NCBI GenBank assembly: GCA_024655885.1
Contig: JANLFN010000001.1
Span: 248,001-312,000 of the forward strand
Direction of reading: 5' to 3'
Source: Eubacteriales bacterium
Lineage (GTDB): Bacteria > Bacillota > Clostridia > Acetivibrionales > JANLFN01
DNA length: 64,000 nucleotides
A model generated the notes under the pieces. It was not told the DNA's origin, searched no databases, and saw nothing but the letters and a program-made list of their open reading frames with translations. Below, piece after piece: positions 58,028 to 64,000 of the stretch. Both the position numbers and the translations under genes were made by a program. Position 1 is the first letter of the stretch. The number at the start of each line of letters is the position of its first letter.

Positions 58028-59836
58028 TAGCTCTGCCTGCTTACGCACCGCATCCATATAAAAATCCTTTACATCTTCGTATGTGTTCCTGTTTTGGGTA
58101 GCTCTCTCAATCTCCGCTTTTATCAGAAAAAAATCAACGGTAAGCAGGTTGATCAGCAGCGTTTTATAGACAGTGGTATTTAAAACTTGGGATGAAAGCC
58201 CATTCAAGCGTGCAACCATTTTGTCAAATCCACGCTTGTCCTTGGCCGGGTGGTACACCCCCCTCCTTAAAAGGTCCGCAATATTCAGCTGCTTTCTGGA
58301 ATTCTCTTCAAGCTCTTTTATTTCAGATTTCAACATCTTTTTATATTCATCCAGCTTGTATAAAATCTCTTTATCAAAACGGCTGTTTTCGTATATGCTC
58401 TTTATTCTTCCGGTAACGTCACAAGGCTTAAAGTTATATTTTTTTATCACCTCAGCCAGCGGTTCATTCCTGGCATGCTTTATGTTCAATCCTCCTTCGG
58501 TGGCATTGATTATTTCCACATTGTCCTTTACCCTGGAGAAATAGCCCTCAAACCAATACCCCATCACCTCAAAACTTCTGCGGGTATAAACATCCCTTCC
58601 ATAGATATCTTTTCTTAAGATATAGCCCTGTTTTTCAAAGTCCTCTGCGTTTCCAACGACCGAATTGGCGTTTTCGCCGGCATAGAGGCTTCCTCCCGTA
58701 TAAGCGAGGTCTTGTCCCAATAATATGATGGGGTTGCAGCCCATTTTATACAACAGGTCAAAACACGTGTTGGAAACAGAAGGTCCGCTCAAAAAGCTTT
58801 CCGATTGAATTCCGGCAAATTTCACAAATTCTGAGAAATACATGTCCGATGAATAATTCATCAGGAACTTTCGCCCGTCATAGTAATTCACAGAACCTGT
58901 CGCAACCTGGTTTGAATATATAAAAGCGATATCTCTGCTTATAACCTTTTTATGTATTTCAGCCTCTCCTTCCGCGGCATCTATTCCTACCATGAAATGA
59001 GGTGTGACCCCGTATTTTTCAAGAATATTGACGGCCGTACCGGCAGCCATAATGACGCATTTGTCCTTTAGCCCGTTCAAGCAATGCACATTTTTTGCAA
59101 GGGATGGCCCGGCGGATACAAGGATTCCCGGAATGCCCCTAAAACTGCCCTTAAGGCCGTCAGCGTTGGCAGCCTCGCCCATTTTTTCCGCATTTTTAAC
59201 GTTGTTGTATACCCAAAGTCTTCCGAAATGCCTGCGGGTGGCAATATCAACCGAAAAGCTTTCCACCTTTTTGATAAGCTTTTCCCGCAGCTCGTCCCAA
59301 ACCTCTGTGAACATCTCTGCATAGACCTCAAAGGGCTGGCATTGTATTCCGCCCTCTCTTGCATCCCAGAATATGGGATTCAACATCCTCAATATGGCAT
59401 CTGTGTCTTCATCCACAAAAATTTGGGACTTTTCAATAATCAGTGCAAGATTCCGCACTTTAAGCACATTATAGAACAGTTCGACATTCGGTTCTATCAC
59501 AATGACCCTTTTATCTCTAAAAGTGGTCAGCAAAACTTCCAGGTGAAAGCCAAATCCCATTCCGAAGACAATTTCCACCTTGTTTGAAGGGTGGATATAT
59601 TTATCTATCCAGGCATAGGCCTGGGCAATGGGATTTTCATGGTCACAGATCAAATACTGCGACCGGTTGCATTCAACAAGCATATTCACTACAAGGTCGT
59701 CGCACCGCGCAACAAGGATACGCTCAACCTGGTTATTCCTTCGGGAATACCTGCCTTCACGATAGCTTACAATCTTCTGATAGACCTGCGGCTGATACCT
59801 TTCCAATAATTTGAGGTTACTTTCCAAAACATCCAT
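57986..59836 (-). CDS. Motility accessory factor (Maf-1/DUF115-like)
   Basis: FRGIPGILVSAGPSLAKNVHCLNGLKDKCVIMAAGTAVNILEKYGVTPHFMVGIDA; NPIILLGQDLAYTGGSLYA. Confidence 0.9.
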   Translation of the reverse strand: MDVLESNLKLLERYQPQVYQKIVSYREGRYSRRNNQVERILVARCDDLVVNMLVECNRSQYLICDHENPIAQAYAWIDKYIHPSNKVEIVFGMGFGFHLEVLLTTFRDKRVIVIEPNVELFYNVLKVRNLALIIEKSQIFVDEDTDAILRMLNPIFWDAREGGIQCQPFEVYAEMFTEVWDELREKLIKKVESFSVDIATRRHFGRLWVYNNVKNAEKMGEAANADGLKGSFRGIPGILVSAGPSLAKNVHCLNGLKDKCVIMAAGTAVNILEKYGVTPHFMVGIDAAEGEAEIHKKVISRDIAFIYSNQVATGSVNYYDGRKFLMNYSSDMYFSEFVKFAGIQSESFLSGPSVSNTCFDLLYKMGCNPIILLGQDLAYTGGSLYAGENANSVVGNAEDFEKQGYILRKDIYGRDVYTRRSFEVMGYWFEGYFSRVKDNVEIINATEGGLNIKHARNEPLAEVIKKYNFKPCDVTGRIKSIYENSRFDKEILYKLDEYKKMLKSEIKELEENSRKQLNIADLLRRGVYHPAKDKRGFDKMVARLNGLSSQVLNTTVYKTLLINLLTVDFFLIKAEIERATQNRNTYEDVKDFYMDAVRKQAELLNSSLEMIKKFLD

Positions 59837-59873
59837 AATCTATTCCATTCAGTTGAGAGATATTTTTCTATTT

Positions 59874-60329
59874 CTATTTTTCTTTTAAAAGCTTTCGCAG
59901 TTCATCCATGAAGGTGTTGATATCCTTGAACTGCCTGTACACCGATGCAAATCTGACATAGGCGACCTCATCCAAATTTTTAAGTCTGGCCATTACCATT
60001 TCCCCGATAGACTGGGAAGTTATTTCCCTTTGAAGTGTGTTATAAATCTGGCTTTCTATTTCCTCCACCAGCTTTTCAAGGTCGTCGATGGAAACGGGCC
60101 TTTTCTCACAGGCCCTCAGCAACCCGTTCAACAGTTTTTCCCTGTCAAAAGGCTGCCGGGTCTTATCCTTTTTAATGACGATTAAAGGTAAGCTTTCTAT
60201 CTTTTCATAGGTGGTGAACCTTTTTAAGCACTTTAAACACTCTCGGCGTCTTCGTATAGCAGAGCCTTCGTCGGTAGGCCGGGAGTCTATCACCCTATCT
60301 TCCACAAAACCGCAATACGGGCATTTCAT
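59874..60329 (-). CDS. nrdR: NrdR transcriptional repressor
   Basis: [45 protein letters not shown] plus ATP-cone. Confidence 0.98.
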   Translation of the reverse strand: MKCPYCGFVEDRVIDSRPTDEGSAIRRRRECLKCLKRFTTYEKIESLPLIVIKKDKTRQPFDREKLLNGLLRACEKRPVSIDDLEKLVEEIESQIYNTLQREITSQSIGEMVMARLKNLDEVAYVRFASVYRQFKDINTFMDELRKLLKEK

Positions 60330-60391
60330 AAACGGTCCTCCAATCAGTCTCGGGCACCGTACAGCCTTGTCTTTTGTACGGTATGGCTACT

Positions 60392-60482
60392 ACTCCGCGC
60401 GGAAATAAAACGGCATAGGCTGCGGAGTATGAAACGCGCCACTGCGGTCAAAGAAGCAACCAAGGAGGAATATATGACCGCA
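60392..60482. repeat. Hairpin-rich intergenic segment between nrdR and ymxH-like gene
   Basis: TACTCCGC...GCGGAGTA and TGCGGTCA (60443-60450)...TGACCGCA (60475-60482) dyads. Confidence 0.6.
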
Positions 60483-60546
60483 CGCATTATAATTTCTCAA
60501 AGTCTTATATCGGAATATAGCGTTGCCTCTTTAATAGGAAAAGATC

Positions 60547-60831
60547 CTACTCAAAGTATTTCCTTATTAATCTTTCATCCATGTCCACAAGGATAATGTC
60601 TTCACCGATCTTTTTAATTCTGTCCCAGGGAATAACCACTTCACTGTCCTTCCCTATAATACCGAAAAATTTTCCGCCCCCCGGGATAATAATGGACTCA
60701 ATCCTTCCGTCCTCCAGGTTTATTTCTATATCGCTTACAAATCCAAGCCTTCTTCCATCCGATATATTTATTACCTCTTTTTGTTTAAAATCCGCCGACC
60801 GGTTCACAGTTTTTCCTCCCTCAAAGGGCAA
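60547..60831 (-). CDS. YlmC/YmxH family PRC-barrel sporulation protein
   Basis: DFKQKEVINISDGRRLGFVSDIEINLEDGRIESIIIPG; located downstream of sigG. Confidence 0.92.
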   Translation of the reverse strand: MPFEGGKTVNRSADFKQKEVINISDGRRLGFVSDIEINLEDGRIESIIIPGGGKFFGIIGKDSEVVIPWDRIKKIGEDIILVDMDERLIRKYFE

Positions 60832-61002
60832 CCCATGGCTTTTATGTCAGATTATTAAGGAAAAGATACATACAATATTTTATTATTAAATACCGTTTAT
60901 TTCAATATATTCTCTTCCCCGGTAAGCTTCGCCTTAAGGCTTGCCCTGACTTTTCCCAACCCATTGCCTTTTATAAATATATGCCCCTTCATATTTTCAT
61001 AT

Positions 61003-61024
61003 GAAAAAAACACCTTTCGGTGTC
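61003..61024 (-). terminator. Intrinsic terminator downstream of sigG
   Basis: ACACCgaaaGGTGT stem-loop followed by TTTTTTT on minus strand. Confidence 0.85.
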
Positions 61025-61144
61025 GGCATGCAATTTTCTAACCTATAGGCGTCACACTTTAGGAGTGTGCTGTCTTTTTTCCGTTATGCCAATGGGATAA
61101 GGCACGTGTCACAGCGGAAGTTAAAATGGATTTTGCGCTTTTGC

Positions 61145-61918
61145 TCAGATGAATTTCTTCATATGCATCAGTGCCGTCTTTTCAAGTCTTGATACCTGGG
61201 CCTGGGAGATTCCTATCTCTTCCGCTACCTCCATTTGAGTTCTCCCCTCAAAAAACCTCAGGTTCAATATCAACTTTTCCCGGTCGTTCAGCTTTCGCAT
61301 CGCTTCCTTAAGGGCTATTCCCTCCAGCCAGTTGTCATCGTGATTTTTTTCATCGCTCACCTGGTCCATAACGAAAATGGCGTCTCCTCCGTCATGATAA
61401 ACCGATTCAAACAGGGATATGGGATCTTGAATGGCATCCAGTGCAAACACAATATCTTCCTTGGGTATTTTCAGCTCCTGTGCTATTTCGGATATGGTTG
61501 GTTCCTTTGAATTCTTGTTGGTCAATTTTTCTTTGGCCTGCAGCGCTTTATACGCTATGTCCCTTAATGACCGGCTTACCCGGATGGAATTGTTATCTCT
61601 CAAATACCTTCTTATTTCACCGATGATCATCGGAACCGCATAGGTGGAAAACTTCACATTTTGTCCAACATCAAAATTGTCGATGGCTTTTATCAGTCCT
61701 ATACAGCCCACCTGAAAAAGGTCATCCACGTACTCTCCCCGGTTGTTAAACCTTTGAATGACACTTAAGACAAGTCTGAGATTGCCTTTAATAAACTCCT
61801 CTCTTGCAGAGGTATCCCCTTTATGCATCCTTTCAAAGAGTTCCTTTTTTTGTTCGTTTGTTAGTACAGGTAGTTTAGATGTGTTAACGCCGCAAATTTC
61901 AACCTTATTGATCAGCAT
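61145..61918 (-). CDS. sigG: Sporulation forespore sigma factor SigG
   Basis: NKVEICGVNTSKLPVLTNEQKKELFERMHKGDTSAREEFIKGNLRLVLSVIQRFNNRGEYVDDLFQVGCIGL. Confidence 0.97.
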   Translation of the reverse strand: MLINKVEICGVNTSKLPVLTNEQKKELFERMHKGDTSAREEFIKGNLRLVLSVIQRFNNRGEYVDDLFQVGCIGLIKAIDNFDVGQNVKFSTYAVPMIIGEIRRYLRDNNSIRVSRSLRDIAYKALQAKEKLTNKNSKEPTISEIAQELKIPKEDIVFALDAIQDPISLFESVYHDGGDAIFVMDQVSDEKNHDDNWLEGIALKEAMRKLNDREKLILNLRFFEGRTQMEVAEEIGISQAQVSRLEKTALMHMKKFI

Positions 61919-62066
61919 AGAAAAAACCTCCCGGCAATCAAAATTACGTCAATATCATTATTACCATGGAAGTTCTTTTTATACTGTTAAACAAAGCAAA
62001 AAATTTTTCACAAACACCTTGACAGAACGGTTATTTAACCTCTAAAAGCAGTTTGACGTTCACGGG

Positions 62067-62798
62067 TTATATCATCCTGTTGATTTCCTTTTTCAACCTG
62101 CTGATAATTCTTTTTTCCAGACGCGATATATAAGACTGTGAAATTCCAAGCATATCGGCTACTTCCTTCTGAGTTTTTTCTATCCCGTTGGACAATCCGA
62201 ACCTGAGCTCCATGATTTTTTTCTCCCGGACAGAGAGTTTTTTCATTGCCATGCTTAAAAGCTCTTTGTCCACTTCATCCTCAATGCTGCGGTGTATAAG
62301 GTCGTTGTCGGTCCCCAGTATATCGGACAAGAGCAGTTCATTTCCCTCCCAATCGATATTCAAGGGTTCGTCGATAGAAATCTCCGTTTTCACTCTGTTA
62401 TTTCTTCTCAGGTACATAAGTATTTCATTTTCAATGCAGCGGGAAGCATAAGTCGCAAGTTTTATGTTTTTTGCCGGATTAAATGTATTAATGGCCTTTA
62501 TAAGGCCGATGGTCCCTATAGAGATCAAATCTTCCACACCTACTCCGGTATTCTCAAATTTACGGGCTATATAGACGACCAGTCTCAGATTTCTCTCGAT
62601 CAGGATTGACTTTACTCCATAGTCACTTTCCTCCAGCTTGTTTAAAAGATAGTTTTCCTCATCATTGCTCAAAGGCGGGGGTAGTGCTTCGCTGCCGCCG
62701 ATATAATGGACAAACAGGCTGCTGTGTAGGTTAAATCTTCTGAGAAGATTAATATATTTTATCCGAAGTAGTAGCTTCAATTTTTTGAATGCTTGCAA
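62067..62798 (-). CDS. sigE: Sporulation mother-cell pro-sigma factor SigE
   Basis: Pro-region ending [50 protein letters not shown]. Confidence 0.98.
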   Translation of the reverse strand: MQAFKKLKLLLRIKYINLLRRFNLHSSLFVHYIGGSEALPPPLSNDEENYLLNKLEESDYGVKSILIERNLRLVVYIARKFENTGVGVEDLISIGTIGLIKAINTFNPAKNIKLATYASRCIENEILMYLRRNNRVKTEISIDEPLNIDWEGNELLLSDILGTDNDLIHRSIEDEVDKELLSMAMKKLSVREKKIMELRFGLSNGIEKTQKEVADMLGISQSYISRLEKRIISRLKKEINRMI

Positions 62799-62854
62799 TT
62801 TTCAAATCCCCTTTCGAAAAATTCCGTAAATAATTTTGTGGCAACTGGAACTGC

Positions 62855-63778
62855 TTATCCAACCAACTCCGGTCCCAATAGCGCTTTATACCTTTCATTC
62901 TTGGAAAGTGCCCTGTTGTAAATTCCGACGATTACATCGCTTACCCCCTTCTTTTCCCGGTTTTCTCCGATCTCAATATAATCAGGCTTAAAACCTATCA
63001 GCATACCATTTTCTTTTCCCAGGGAAGTATAGGGAATCAATCTGAATCTCGAAAGCCACCTGGAGTTGGAAATAACATCCGTTACACTGACCAGGTCGTT
63101 GTCCTTTGACTGGTCGAAAATATTCTGGATCTCCTGAGGCAGTACCTCCCTGATTGCGTTGAATTCTACGATTACAACGGGCATATCCGTCAAAGGGTCA
63201 TGCAGAGAATTGCCCGTATCAACCAATGCAGATAAATCTATTTTTTTGTTTTCAACTATGATTTTTAGCGGTATCAGGAGTTTTTCCCTGATAAACCTGT
63301 ATTGAATCACATCCCAAAAAGCTCTTATGATAATTGCGACAGTAACGATGGATAAAAAAAGCAAAATCCATTTGGACTGCCAGTACACATAGATGATCCC
63401 GTTTTTTATAAAGCCTCCGCTTTGGAAGAAGTAGAGGAATGTCAGTGCGGCCCCTGCAAAAATAAATGTGGAAATATAAAAAATAGCCAGGGTCTTTAAA
63501 AAAGCTTTTATTTTCTCGGGTGAAAATACTACCGCAACAATTGCAATGGATAGGACTACTTTGGCAATTGTTGAGTAATATACCTTCATGCCGGGAAATA
63601 CTACCAGCACAACAACATAGGCTGCTCCAATGAGGGCCCCAAGGAACAAACGCAAATTAGATGTTTTTGTTTTAGAAAACTTTGCCGTTACCAAGAGAAT
63701 CAAATAGTTCATTACTATGTTTTCTAAAAAAAGAACATCAAGGTATATATCCACAGGTATTACCCCTCTAACAGACAA
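62855..63778 (-). CDS. spoIIGA: SpoIIGA pro-sigma-E processing aspartic protease
   Basis: VYLDVLFLENIVMNYLILLVTAKFSK; catalytic ALVDTGNSLHDPLTDMPVVIVE. Confidence 0.97.
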   Translation of the reverse strand: MSVRGVIPVDIYLDVLFLENIVMNYLILLVTAKFSKTKTSNLRLFLGALIGAAYVVVLVVFPGMKVYYSTIAKVVLSIAIVAVVFSPEKIKAFLKTLAIFYISTFIFAGAALTFLYFFQSGGFIKNGIIYVYWQSKWILLFLSIVTVAIIIRAFWDVIQYRFIREKLLIPLKIIVENKKIDLSALVDTGNSLHDPLTDMPVVIVEFNAIREVLPQEIQNIFDQSKDNDLVSVTDVISNSRWLSRFRLIPYTSLGKENGMLIGFKPDYIEIGENREKKGVSDVIVGIYNRALSKNERYKALLGPELVG

Positions 63779-63904
63779 TCCCCTATTTTTACTTATATTC
63801 AGGTGCTTGTATCTTTATGATTATTATATAACCCGTATTAGTAATAATTTGTCAAAAGGGAATGTTGAAAAAGAAAAATCGTATGACAAAAATACCTAAT
63901 AAAA

Positions 63905-63956
63905 CGCACTAATTTCCTCCCGTTGTTGAATATTTAACGCAAAGGAATTAGTGCAT
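63905..63956. terminator. Probable intrinsic terminator of the gene to the right of the window
   Basis: GCACTAATTTCCT ... AAAGGAATTAGTGC long dyad with flanking A/T runs. Confidence 0.6.
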
Positions 63957-64000
63957 TTTGCATAGGTCCTGAACATGCATCATTTTGACCTGTTTCTCCT

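Noticed and set aside
61046-61080. CACACTTTAGGAGTGTG hairpin followed by TCTTTTTT on plus strand as a terminator
   Set aside because: No plus-strand gene upstream to terminate; too weak to call, and the better sigG terminator is at 61003-61024
1-64000. CRISPR arrays, rRNA operon, complete prophage or IS element
   Set aside because: No regularly spaced direct repeats, rRNA sequence, transposase or phage structural genes seen

Overview
The window is a low-GC Clostridia-type (spore-forming Firmicutes) chromosome segment. Nearly all real genes are on the minus strand, and most plus-strand ORFs in the track are antisense artefacts. In the direction of transcription (right to left): (i) spoIIGA-sigE-sigG-ymxH/ylmC-like-nrdR, a Maf/DUF115 motility accessory factor, comM/yifB, dprA, topA and trmFO; (ii) a nearly complete fla/che operon, flgB-flgC-fliE-fliF-fliG-fliH-fliI-fliJ-motE-like-fliK-flgD-'flg_new'-flgE-flbD-fliL-fliM-fliY-cheY-fliO-fliP-fliQ-fliR-flhB-flhA-flhF-flhG-PilZ-cheB-cheA-cheW-cheC-cheD-sigD, then fapA-like and SwrB-like genes; (iii) an accessory junction with an MltG-N-like gene, tRNA-Leu(CAA), decayed gene fragments and a small tyrosine recombinase flanked by 28-bp inverted dif-like sites; (iv) a second, non-flagellar chemosensory cluster (about 1-13955). 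That cluster mixes Che proteins (CheY, tandem-hairpin soluble MCP, triple-CheW, CheB, CheR, CheY, dual-Hpt CheA) with stressosome-like RsbS/RsbT, a soluble histidine kinase, a receiver, an Hpt protein with a possible STAS-like C-terminus, and a HEAT-repeat protein. The best candidates for something new are the stressosome/chemosensory hybrid cluster (including an RsbS-like protein lacking the usual phospho-serine) and the potentially self-inverting recombinase cassette next to its promoter. All family calls come from reading the sequence and recalled motifs; no database search was run.
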